Positions 18,425-28,000 of a stretch of 64,000 bases of DNA are shown piece by piece (the stretch's first letter is position 1; the number at the start of each line of letters is the position of its first letter). A program made the position numbers and the translations under genes. This stretch comes from ENR-C587 sp942493235 (GTDB lineage Bacteria > Bacteroidota > Ignavibacteria > Kapaibacteriales > UBA2268), in assembly GCA_942493235.1 (NCBI GenBank), contig OW818676.1, forward strand, positions 1,116,001-1,180,000, given 5' to 3'. Under the pieces are notes generated by a model. The model was not told the origin of the DNA. It searched no databases and worked only from the letters and a program-made list of their open reading frames with translations.

Positions 18425-19186
18425 TTATATCTTTGCTTTAAATACTAACCAAGTCATTTCTGAATATGGTTGCATAGAAAGAGAAACGGTAATCGGCATT
18501 TTGAATTTATCGCTTATTTCAATGAACCTTGTTATGTTAATGCCAAGGTTACATACCCCGAATTGATTTTTATCGATTTTGTATTGGTCAGTAATTCCAC
18601 TATAACCCATACCTTTTGCAATTCCAATATATGGCTCAATTATGTAGTTATTTTTATAGAATGAATATAATGCTTCTATATATAAGGGGCGTTGAGGGTC
18701 GTTGTGGAAGCAATAATCAAAAGTAAGTTTTAAGGGATATTTCTGCGATAAAATATACTCTAAACTTATATTAGCATAGTGGCTACCTGTTGATTGTCTA
18801 TCTTTCAACCCCGAATAATCAAAAAATCTTTTATTTTTGTAAGGATAAAAATAGTCCATAATTGCCGGTGCAAAAGTACCGAAAGGAGTATGGAAATAAT
18901 ACTTTATCCACATATCAAGCTCGGTAAAGGGAACTAATTCAGTATCTTCAGTATTAATCTTAACGCGAGAAATCAGAGCTTGAGAACCCCAAGCAGATAT
19001 TTCAAAGTTTTTATAATAAGCTGATACTCTGGGCTGAATGGCTGGAGAATTGCCATAATCAATTGCTCTGTAATTATAAGTGCTAACAAGTTCGACAAAC
19101 GCATCAAGCCTTAATGTATCTTGAGCATGTATATCAATAAAAGAAAAAAATATACATAAAGCTATACAATATATGTACTTCATCAA
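18425..19186 (-). CDS. Putative outer-membrane beta-barrel protein
   Basis: A 253-residue secreted protein with a signal peptide (MKYIYCIALCIFFSFIDIHAQ). The rest alternates short amphipathic strands ending in aromatic residues (for example FEISAWGSQALISRV, LTFDYCFHND, ITVSLSMQPYSEMTWLVFKAKI). The final Phe-x-Ala-Lys-Ile strand is compatible with outer-membrane assembly. No specific family is recognised. It is a single gene, divergent from nothing close, and lies 131 bases downstream of the DtxR-type regulator on the same strand, so metal-dependent control or a metal-related role is possible but unproven. Confidence 0.65.
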   Translation of the reverse strand: MMKYIYCIALCIFFSFIDIHAQDTLRLDAFVELVSTYNYRAIDYGNSPAIQPRVSAYYKNFEISAWGSQALISRVKINTEDTELVPFTELDMWIKYYFHTPFGTFAPAIMDYFYPYKNKRFFDYSGLKDRQSTGSHYANISLEYILSQKYPLKLTFDYCFHNDPQRPLYIEALYSFYKNNYIIEPYIGIAKGMGYSGITDQYKIDKNQFGVCNLGINITRFIEISDKFKMPITVSLSMQPYSEMTWLVFKAKI

Positions 19187-19317
19187 ATCCCCATATATAA
19201 ATGTTCCTATAACGAAACGAATTTGGCTTTATTTTAAAAAAGCCCCAAAATAATTGGAGCTTTTATTTAAAGATATGATTGTAGTATTTTAGGCGGTTTT
19301 ATTGAAAATGAAAATAA

Positions 19318-19968
19318 TTATTTGATAACGAAAATATTTTTTGCTATTTCATTACCAATAATTTTTTCTTTGCCTGCATAAATAATTTTTATTGGTCCGT
19401 TAAAAGGTTCCTTTTCTAATACATTAATGATAATATTGGGGATAAGGTTAATCTCTTCCAAATAAGCCAATAACTTATTATCATGGTCAGCGATACGAGT
19501 AATTGTTACTATACTATCGGGTTCGATATCAGAAAGTTTATACTCGCGAATTATAGGAAGTTCGCCATCTTTAGTAGGGATAGGATGTCCATGCGGGTCA
19601 AATTTTGGATTACCCAATATCTCTTCTACTTTATTTATAAAATCATCTGATACATGATGCTCTAATCTACAGGCTTCATCATGGATTTTATCTAAAGGAT
19701 AACTCATCATTTCTTTAAGATATAATTCTATCAATCTGTGATGACGTAGAATTTCCAATGCTATCTTTTCACCGGACTGAGAGAGCTTTACACCTTTATA
19801 TGAGTTATACTCAACAAATCCCATTAAGTCTAAGCGTTTTAGCATGCCTGTAACGGAAGCACCACTTACATTAAGCTCCTTCGCTATATTAGTAGTTGGA
19901 ACCGGACCCTTATTCTCTTGTAATTTATAGATTATTTTAAGATAATCCTGCACAGCTTGGCTTAACAT
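19318..19968 (-). CDS. DtxR/MntR-family metal-dependent transcriptional regulator
   Basis: A winged-helix repressor of iron- or manganese-responsive genes. Domains: N-terminal wHTH (TTNIAKELNVSGASVTGMLK at about 25-44), a dimerisation/metal-binding domain (HHRLIELYL at 76-84, HDEACRLEHHVSDD at 96-109) and a C-terminal SH3/FeoA-like domain (from about 140). The candidate ligands are mixed: Asp8 as in MntR, but Cys100, Glu103 and His104 as in DtxR/IdeR, so iron versus manganese cannot be decided. The length of 216 aa is normal. Its target operator is not evident in this window, and no metal transporter is adjacent. Confidence 0.93.
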   Translation of the reverse strand: MLSQAVQDYLKIIYKLQENKGPVPTTNIAKELNVSGASVTGMLKRLDLMGFVEYNSYKGVKLSQSGEKIALEILRHHRLIELYLKEMMSYPLDKIHDEACRLEHHVSDDFINKVEEILGNPKFDPHGHPIPTKDGELPIIREYKLSDIEPDSIVTITRIADHDNKLLAYLEEINLIPNIIINVLEKEPFNGPIKIIYAGKEKIIGNEIAKNIFVIK

Positions 19969-20120
19969 CTATTTTTTCTCTAATTTGTAATTAAATTGCA
20001 TGTAAATTTAACAATTCTAATTTAGTATTCCAAAATAAATATTTTAATAAGAGCTAAATTATTATAATGCTATTCAAAAGATTTATTTTGAGTTACAAAT
20101 AATTGTGCTTTGGTAAGAAA

Positions 20121-20330
20121 GTTATAAAGTTGAAAGTTAGAAGTGGAAAATAGGAATATGCACGCTTCCTTACTACGCTCTGCGTAGCAAGGCTGGGACT
20201 AGGATCTATCAACCCCACCCAAACCCTCCCCAAGGGGAGGGCTTTGAGATTGTTTAAGTGAAATAGTAGAAAGTTTGGGTGGAATCGGTTCCATTCTTCC
20301 AACAGCTTTAGCTGTTGAATATTGGTAGAA
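20121..20330. repeat. Multi-hairpin intergenic element, copy A
   Basis: A ~210-bp non-coding unit with an ordered set of hairpins: CCTTACTACGC/GCGTAGCAAGG (20168-20192, one A-C mismatch); an outer arm CCACCCAAAC pairing with GTTTGGGTGG that encloses CCCTCCCC-AA-GGGGAGGG; and CAACAGC-TTTA-GCTGTTG near 20300. It has no credible gene. Copy B follows 20 bases later. Confidence 0.9.
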
Positions 20331-20350
20331 GAAAAGTTGAAAGTTATAAA

Positions 20351-20553
20351 GTTATAAAGTTGGAATTGGAAAATAGGAATATGCTCGCCTCCATACTACG
20401 CTCTGCGTAGTATGGCTGTGACTGGGATCTATCAACCCCACCCAAACCCTCCCCAAGGGGAGGGCTTTGAGATTGTTTAAGTGAAATAGTAGAAAGTTTG
20501 GGTGGAATCGGTTCCATTCTTCCAGCATCGTTAGATGTTGAATATTGGTAGAA
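20351..20553. repeat. Multi-hairpin intergenic element, copy B
   Basis: A direct repeat of copy A with a ~95-bp identical core. The two flanking hairpins differ in sequence but keep pairing: CCATACTACGC/GCGTAGTATGG (20391-20415, perfect) and CAGCATC-GTTA-GATGTTG near 20523. The remaining DNA from 20554 to pyrG is AT-rich with no gene seen. Confidence 0.9.
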
Positions 20554-20924
20554 ATTGCATTTACTTCTTAAAACAAAGATAACGAAATCAAGATATAGTT
20601 CTATCACAAGTACGGTAAGAACTAATATGCTTCTTATTAATAGCAAATGGAATAATATCAATCAGAAAAATAAAAAAAAAGAATTTTGATAAAGAATATT
20701 TCAAGCTACAAAGCAATAGAAACAAAAATCCTTGAATTATAGATAGATAAATTGAAATTGTAAATTAATCATACAAATAAAATAAATATGAATCAATGCT
20801 ATTAAGATTTTTATTTGTAAGAAAAATTATATAGTTTTGAAGTTTGTATTTTATGTGTTAAGATTTTAAGAATCATCTGAAAAATAAGTATAATTATTAA
20901 AAATATAAAGAGTTGTGGATAATT

Positions 20925-22571
20925 ATGAGTGAAGAATTACAATCTGAGAGACGTACTAAGTATATATTTATTACCGGTGGCGTAGTGTCGTCGCTGGGTA
21001 AAGGGATATCTTGTGCTTCGATTGGTTTACTGCTTAAGCAGAGAGGTTATAGCGTTACGATTATGAAGATGGACCCATATATTAACGTTGACCCTGGAAC
21101 TATGAATCCTTTTCAGCATGGAGAAGTATATGTAACTGACGACGGTGCCGAAACCGATTTGGACTTAGGGCATTACGAGAGGTTCTTAGGCAAATCATTA
21201 AGCAGACGCAATAATACTACTACCGGACAGGTTTATTTTGAAGTAATTACTAAAGAAAGAAACGGTCAGTATTTAGGCAAAACTGTTCAGGTAATTCCTC
21301 ATATAACAGACGAAATAAAAAAACGAATGCTATCCTATGACGGGCAGTGCGACATAGTTCTATTGGAATTAGGCGGAACTGTCGGCGATATAGAATCTCT
21401 GCCATTTTTAGAAGCTGCTCGCCAAGTGCGTTATTCTCTTGGGTCAGTTAATGTGCTCAACATCCTCTTGACTTATGTGCCTTACCTTAAAGCTGCAGGC
21501 GAATTAAAAACAAAGCCTACTCAGCATTCCGTTAAGACATTGATGGAGTTTGGTATTCGTCCTGATATGCTGATATGCCGCTCTGATAAAAAAATTCCCA
21601 AAGAGGAAAGGGCTAAAATAGCCTTATTCTGTAATGTTGAAGAAGAGTCGGTAATTGAAGGGCTCGACGTTGACCATACTATCTACGAAGTACCTCTATT
21701 ATATGCAAAGGCAAAGTTTGACGAGATTATACTTAGAAAGTTAGATTTACCTTTAAATAATTTGGAGATTCAGACTTGGAAGAATTTTGTCCAGAGAATT
21801 AAGACACCTAAATCCGAAGTTACTGTAGGATTAGTCGGTAAATACACTAAATATAGAGATTCGTATAAATCAATTTTAGAAGCTTTCGTTCATGCCGGTT
21901 CAATTAATAATACACGTGTAAATGTCGAATTACGCAACTCTGAAGAAATCACTGCCGAGAATGTAGAAGAGAAATTAGCCGGATTAGACGGCGTATTAGT
22001 TGGTCCCGGGTTCGGTTCACGGGGTATAGAAGGCAAAATTGAAGCTATCCGTTATGTCCGTGAAAATAATATCCCGTTTTTCGGAATATGCCTTGGTATG
22101 CAAGTTGCGGTAATTGAATATTCACGAAATATTTGTGGACTGCCATTAGCTAATTCTGGTGAATTTGATAAAATTCCAGAGAATCTGGTTGTTGATATTA
22201 TGGAAGACCAAAGAAATATCAAGAATAAGGGTGGTACTATGAGGCTCGGAGCGTACCCTTGTATATTAAAAAAAGGTACTAATGCGTATAATGCCTATAA
22301 ATCCGAAAATATTAGCGAAAGGCACAGACATAGATATGAAGTTAATAATAAATTTAGACAAATGCTAATTGATAATGGCATGATATTGAGTGGTATGTCT
22401 CCTGACGGTGAACTTGTAGAGATGATTGAATTGAAAGAGCATCCATGGTTTGTCGGATGCCAATTCCATCCGGAACTAAAATCTAGAGCGGTCGAAGGGC
22501 ACCCATTATTTATTGATTTTATAAAAGCTGTGCTGAAGCAAAGATTGAAAAAATTCCCTGTAATTGATTAA
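20925..22571 (+). CDS. pyrG: CTP synthase
   Basis: Converts UTP to CTP using glutamine and ATP. The N-terminal amidoligase domain has KYIFITGGVVSSLGKGISCASI, DPYINVDPGTMNPFQHGEVYV and ETDLDLGHYERF. The C-terminal class I glutaminase has FFGICLGMQ with the nucleophilic Cys and VGCQFHPE with the catalytic His. The length is 548 aa from the ATG at 20925; a TTG four codons upstream is less likely. It stands alone between the repeat pair and a terminator. Confidence 0.97.
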   Translation: MSEELQSERRTKYIFITGGVVSSLGKGISCASIGLLLKQRGYSVTIMKMDPYINVDPGTMNPFQHGEVYVTDDGAETDLDLGHYERFLGKSLSRRNNTTTGQVYFEVITKERNGQYLGKTVQVIPHITDEIKKRMLSYDGQCDIVLLELGGTVGDIESLPFLEAARQVRYSLGSVNVLNILLTYVPYLKAAGELKTKPTQHSVKTLMEFGIRPDMLICRSDKKIPKEERAKIALFCNVEEESVIEGLDVDHTIYEVPLLYAKAKFDEIILRKLDLPLNNLEIQTWKNFVQRIKTPKSEVTVGLVGKYTKYRDSYKSILEAFVHAGSINNTRVNVELRNSEEITAENVEEKLAGLDGVLVGPGFGSRGIEGKIEAIRYVRENNIPFFGICLGMQVAVIEYSRNICGLPLANSGEFDKIPENLVVDIMEDQRNIKNKGGTMRLGAYPCILKKGTNAYNAYKSENISERHRHRYEVNNKFRQMLIDNGMILSGMSPDGELVEMIELKEHPWFVGCQFHPELKSRAVEGHPLFIDFIKAVLKQRLKKFPVID

Positions 22572-22714
22572 AATCTTTTTTTTTGAAATTGTACTAATTA
22601 CGCATATGCTATTCCTGTACTAAGTCGTGGGTTGATGCTAACAAGAATCTCAAAGTATTAATTGATATAACATAGATTAAAGCAATATATCAATAATAAT
22701 ATAAGTATAAATAT

Positions 22715-22746
22715 AAAAGGGCTGATAATATTTCAGTCCTTTTTTG
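22715..22746 (+). terminator. Rho-independent terminator downstream of pyrG
   Basis: The stem AAAGGGCTGA/TCAGTCCTTT (one wobble) with a 7-base loop runs into six T's, about 145 bases past the stop. Confidence 0.85.
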
Positions 22747-22919
22747 CGTAATATCATTTACTACTTGAAATAAAAGTTTTAACAACAAGCTGGATTACCC
22801 AAATTGTCATTTTTCACTTCGCTCCGATCAACACTTTAAAAATTTAGATAATTGTACAAAATAAGTTTGAAGTAATCATAAAAATTAATGTGTCCAATTT
22901 ACATAAAATATATAAAAAA

Positions 22920-23133
22920 GTAAAAAGTTACATTAAAAACACAGAAATTAATAAATAAAACAGGAAATAGATGAATTGTAGATAAAAAAAGAATTACATT
23001 TATAGGAAATAGCAAAAAGTTACACTTTTTTTGAAAATAAATAGAACAATTTTTCAAAAAAGTTTGTATATTGTGTTTGGAGAAGTGGCAAAAGTATAAA
23101 TTTAAATAACAGTTGACAAGGCAAAAAGTTACA
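22920..23133 (+). promoter_or_regulatory. Three spaced copies of G(C/T)AAAAAGTTACA
   Basis: The 13-mer occurs at 22920-22932 (GTAAAAAGTTACA), 23012-23024 and 23121-23133 (both GCAAAAAGTTACA), all in the same orientation, with a weaker GGCAAAAGTATA near 23087. They fill the otherwise empty 750-base gap before the dehydrogenase-like gene; the gap's first part holds only the pyrG terminator. They may be operator sites or remnants of a repeat. Confidence 0.5.
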
Positions 23134-23321
23134 AAAAAAGATAGAATTGAGTAAGTAATTCAAATATATATAGATAGTATTAGTATTGGTATGATTGAAC
23201 GCAAAATAATCAAAAAAAAGTAAAAGAAATAAAGATTTTTATTGGGTAGCTGAAAGAAATTTGCTATTTTTATATAAATTTGAAGTTGTAATTTTAAAAA
23301 ACTATATTTTGGTAAAAGATT

Positions 23322-25013
23322 ATGCAAATTACAGGCAAAAAAGTATTAATATTAGGGGGCTGGGGCTTAGTAGGTTCAGCACTATGTCATAAAATCATGG
23401 AGCACTCTCCTGCGAAATTGATTGTTACTTCATTAAAAAAATCTGAAGCAGATGATGCAGTAGCTGAATTAAGAAAGCAATATCCGAATAGCGACCCTAA
23501 CATGTTTGTTCCTGAATGGGGCAACATATTTACTCGCACGGAGCTAAAAGACAAATTCTGGGGAGATGTATTAGCAGATGCAGATACTCGTAAGCAAATT
23601 GTTAATGATATTTTTCAAGAATTGAATGATGAGATTTTAAATAGTTCAGCATTATATAAGTTAATGGCAGACCATAGTCCTGACATTATAATTGACTGCA
23701 TTAACACAGCAACAGCAATTGCTTATCAGGATGTTTATACTACTACCAATACTGTTCTCAGAAATATGGCTTCAGGCAGTGCAAGCACAGAAGATATTGA
23801 AAAAATGATAGCTTCTATGTATGTGCCTCAATTAACTCGCCATATTCAGATATTATATTCAGGTCTGTTAAAAGCAAAAACATCTATGTATGTTAAAGTA
23901 GGAACTTCCGGAACCGGCGGAATGGGATTAAATATCCCTTACACTCACTCCGAAGAACGCCCTTCCAGAGTACTTCTCGCTAAATCTGCAGTAGCCGGTG
24001 CGATGACATTACTTCTATTTTTAATGGCTCGTACACCGGGTGGTGCAATAATTAAAGAAATCAAACCAACAGCAACTATAGCTTGGAAACGCATAGCTTA
24101 TGATAAAGTTCGCAGAAAAGGTCAACCAATTCCTTTAGTTGATATGGATCCTGCAAATGCTCATGCTGTAACCAATGAGTTCAAGTTTAGTGATGATAAG
24201 GGTGTAAAAGAGACAGACGGATTCTTTGAATCAGTATTTATAGATACCGGTGAGAACGGAATTTTCTCTAAAGCAGAATTCCAAGCAATCAGTTCATTGG
24301 GTCAAATGGAGATAATTACTCCTGAAGAAATCGTAAGCTCAATTGTATATGAAATCACCGGCGGAAATACCGGTCATGATGTAATTCAAGGATTAGATGC
24401 CTTTACTATGGGCCCTACATATAGAGGCGGTTCATTGCGTCATAACGCATTGAAAAAATTAGATAAATTAGAAAAAGAAACCGGTACAGCAAGTATTGCT
24501 TTTGAATTATTAGGTCCACCGAGATTATCGAAATTATTGTTTGAAGCATATATATTAAAGAGATTATATAAATCAGCAAATATTGTAATTAATGCCGATG
24601 CAAAAGAAATTTCAGAAAAGGCATTCAATTTGCTTACAGAAGATACTAAGCTTCGTTCTCAGATGCTTTCTATAGGTTTAGTCGTATTATTGCCTGATGG
24701 CAAGAAATACCTTAGAGGTAAAGAAGTTAAGATACCTGTCAAAGCCGGGAAAGATATATTGAATATCAACGAAGCTCAGATTGATAAATGGTCTTATGAA
24801 GCTTGGGTGGATCTAAGAGCGGCTAATTTCGTTCAATGGCAAGAGCGTTTGGCTAATATTAAGCAGCAAATAGAGACAAATGAAAAAGGGGATACAAGTT
24901 CAAGATATCATTATGATTCTGAATACTGGGATGATTTTGACTCAATTGATGAAGGCAAAATCGTTGGATGGGTATTTGAGCATGAAGATAAAGGTTGGAG
25001 ATTTAAAAGATAA
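23322..25013 (+). CDS. Large NAD(P)-binding Rossmann protein, SDR/epimerase-like
   Basis: The N terminus is a Rossmann fold with a glycine-rich loop (KKVLILGGWGLVGSALCHKI; Gly12, Gly13, Gly15, Gly18). SPDIIIDCINTATAIAYQDVY (the usual post-beta4 region) and a YVKVGTSGTGGMGLNIPYTHSEE segment follow. Unlike classical SDRs it is 563 aa, with a long C-terminal part of unknown fold (LDAFTMGPTYRGGSLRHNAL region, ending WDDFDSIDEGKIVGWVFEHEDKGWRF). The substrate is unknown. It is soluble with no signal peptide. The large T9SS gene follows 50 bases later on the same strand. Confidence 0.7.
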   Translation: MQITGKKVLILGGWGLVGSALCHKIMEHSPAKLIVTSLKKSEADDAVAELRKQYPNSDPNMFVPEWGNIFTRTELKDKFWGDVLADADTRKQIVNDIFQELNDEILNSSALYKLMADHSPDIIIDCINTATAIAYQDVYTTTNTVLRNMASGSASTEDIEKMIASMYVPQLTRHIQILYSGLLKAKTSMYVKVGTSGTGGMGLNIPYTHSEERPSRVLLAKSAVAGAMTLLLFLMARTPGGAIIKEIKPTATIAWKRIAYDKVRRKGQPIPLVDMDPANAHAVTNEFKFSDDKGVKETDGFFESVFIDTGENGIFSKAEFQAISSLGQMEIITPEEIVSSIVYEITGGNTGHDVIQGLDAFTMGPTYRGGSLRHNALKKLDKLEKETGTASIAFELLGPPRLSKLLFEAYILKRLYKSANIVINADAKEISEKAFNLLTEDTKLRSQMLSIGLVVLLPDGKKYLRGKEVKIPVKAGKDILNINEAQIDKWSYEAWVDLRAANFVQWQERLANIKQQIETNEKGDTSSRYHYDSEYWDDFDSIDEGKIVGWVFEHEDKGWRFKR

Positions 25014-25031
25014 TTTTATAAATAATTAATT

Positions 25032-25039
25032 TACATTTG
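25032..25039 (+). promoter_or_regulatory. Bacteroidetes-type -7 box, TACATTTG
   Basis: An exact TAnnTTTG match in the 50-base gap before the large T9SS gene, so that gene may have its own promoter. A GAGGAAC ribosome site follows before the ATG. Confidence 0.45.
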
Positions 25040-25063
25040 TTATACTCAATTTAGAGGAACTCT

Positions 25064-28000
25064 ATGAAACGATTACTACTGCTATTCGGCGTATTTTGCC
25101 TAATAGGGTTAACTGTCGTAAACGCAAAAGACAGTAAAAAATCAGAGAAATTGCAGTTCAAAAGTGTATTAGTTGACCAGGATATGGCACCGACTAATTC
25201 AGCTTATCCTACTGCTTTTTCAGAACTCAATAATCCTGCTTCACAAGCAGCCATTACTACAGGTTATTACTTTGTAGATAATGACAAAGCTGAAAGAAAC
25301 ACTCCAGATTTTTGGAAGCCTATATACGATATAGCTGACACAAATCTTGACAGACACTTGTGGAAACAAATCACAACCGGTCCTAGACAAAAAGATTCTA
25401 CTTATTGGACAGAGAATCCTGATGAAGGTTTAGCTTTCTTCAGAAATCCTGCTATACCCGGTAGTGGCAAAAGCTACTTTAAGCACGGTATTGAATTTGG
25501 AACAGATTCTACAGATAACGCAATCGCAGGTCCTATTCCTTTAGGTTTAGCCGGCGGTTTCTATTTTAACGGTTTAAGATACGACTCATTTTACGTATCT
25601 ACTAATGGTATTGTTGCCTTGACTAATAGAAGATATTTCTATAATTCAGCTGGCGAAGTTACTATTCCTCCGGGCTCAGATAATGCTTACGACCCAATGT
25701 CTATGGACTGGTTTGCTAGAACCAGAACAGGCACCGGACTAGAACCTGACAGATTACCCGATGATTTCGGTTATCAGTATTCAGTATTAGGTAATGCTCC
25801 TACTTCTGCAACTGCAGGTATTAGAATGAATGGTAGTCCAAATGGCTTAGCTGCTTTATCCGATGACCAAAAAGCAGCTGTAATTGCTCCTTTCTGGGGT
25901 TCTTCGCATTTATCACAATGGAACCCTAGCGTTAATATAGTTGAAAACCATGGCAGAGTATATTTCAAACGTTCGAATGCAGCTGATAAATTAACTATTT
26001 ATTTTGTTAATGTTCAACCACTTGGATATATTCAAGTTGCCGGAAGTGGTTATAATGCTACTAAAGACGCGAGAATAGGTATCCAAAATCATATTTCTGC
26101 TTGTGCTCAAATAGTTTTAAACAGATTAGATTCCAGTATAACCATACATTATAAAGATTTTGTTGGAAATGCAGTATTAGATAACGGTAGAAGTGCATAT
26201 TCTCAAACTGTATTCCAACATTCAACTACAACCGGTGTAAAAGGCTTTGCTCGCCACGTTAATTATAACAGAGCCGGTGAGCAATACCCTTGGGCTAATG
26301 AATATGGACAAGTTACTCTATATAATAATAGAATTACTAACGTATCAAGAACAATTTTACAAGAAAACTTAGCAGTTAGGTTTAAACAGTGGAAAAACAC
26401 TTTAAGAGTTGTTGATATTCAATATAGAGTTAGAAAACAAGACCCTACTGCTGATTTATCATTCAGCGATTCAATTACTTCTAAAAACGCAAATAACTAT
26501 GAGTTATTAGCCGGCGAAGAGAGAATCGGTGCATTGCAGCCTGTAGTTATTATGCAAAATTTAACTAACGACATACAAGGTCCTTCCGGAGTTAATTATA
26601 CTCCTCAAGAGCTTAATTTCCAAGCTCGTTTCAGAATTGTTAACCAAGCTTCAAAAGAAACAGTATATAGCTCAATTATTCCAATCACTGACTCTACTTT
26701 GAAATATAATGTAGCCGGTCAAATTGAAAAAGTTCGCTTATCAGGTGTTTCTCAAGATGCTTCGGGTTATCACGGCTGGCCAATCACTTATCCAAGCACT
26801 AACAATTACGAAGGTATCCCTCCATACAGTTTCGTTCAAATATTCTTTAGACCATTTGAACCATCAGAAATTGAAAAGAGAAATCACGGAAGACTTAGAT
26901 GCTTTATTATTGCTGAACCTTACAATCCTATTACTAAAGAAGGTTTAGGCGATGAATGGCCTTTCGATGATACTACTAAAGTAAATATCTTTGTTATGAC
27001 AAGATTAAATGGATTTAAAGATGATGTTACCGAATTCCATTACGTTGACCAAAAGAATATTCCTTCGGTTCTTAAATGGGTATCTGTCGGAACAGAAGTA
27101 TTCAGCGGTGATGAACATTCAGTATATCCATTGCCTCCAAGAGGTGAATTTAGCTCAGCTAATCTTGATCCACTTGACGACAATAAACCATATTCAACAG
27201 TGAAATCACCTGTAATTAGAGTTGACAGATTAGACGAAGCAGGTAATAATCCTGACCCAATGCCGGGTGGCGACCAATTACGTTCATTCCCTATTAATTT
27301 AGCAGACAAAGCAAACCCTGTATTAACTTTATCAGTACAAAGATCAATTCAAAGACCTGATGAAGACTGGGTACGTGGTTTCTCTGACCAAAAATTAATC
27401 GGTCCAGAGCCTAGAGTAATTGTTAACTTTAGCCCGACTACCGAATGGACAAACCAAACTCTTTCAGCTTCAAGATGGACTGATTATTTGAAAGTTGAAT
27501 TTGCTTATCCTTCACCGGATGGTATTCAATATATTACAAATATTCCTGACGCTAAATGGACTACTCACAAAACTAAATCCGGTAGTACTTTGAATAACGT
27601 TTCTGCATTTACATTATGCGGAGCAGGTGGCCATACTTTAGGTTTCTTATTAGCAGATAAAGACTCTGCTTTAACTACTGCTCAAGGTTTAGTTTCCGAT
27701 ATTTATGATGACGGTTTTGACTGGGATTATAAGAAAATTTATCTTCCTATTCCGAGCTACATTTTAAATGCACCTAATAATGCTGCACGTAACTTCCGTT
27801 TTAGAATCAGATGCTATGCAACAGACTACAAAGCAATTACACAATGTATGAATTGTATTCCTGATGATGATGATCCGTTCTTTGTTGATAACGTAGCTAT
27901 TATTTCTACTAAAGAAGAAGCTGATATTGAAATCTCATCAGTTCGTATTACTTGGCCTTACACTGCAGTGCCTGCTTCTCAAGCATTACAGGTACCTGTA

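Noticed and set aside
20093..20661. Minus-strand open frames across the duplicated hairpin element
   Set aside because: They follow the two repeat copies, contain the hairpin arms, and lack ribosome sites and protein-like composition.
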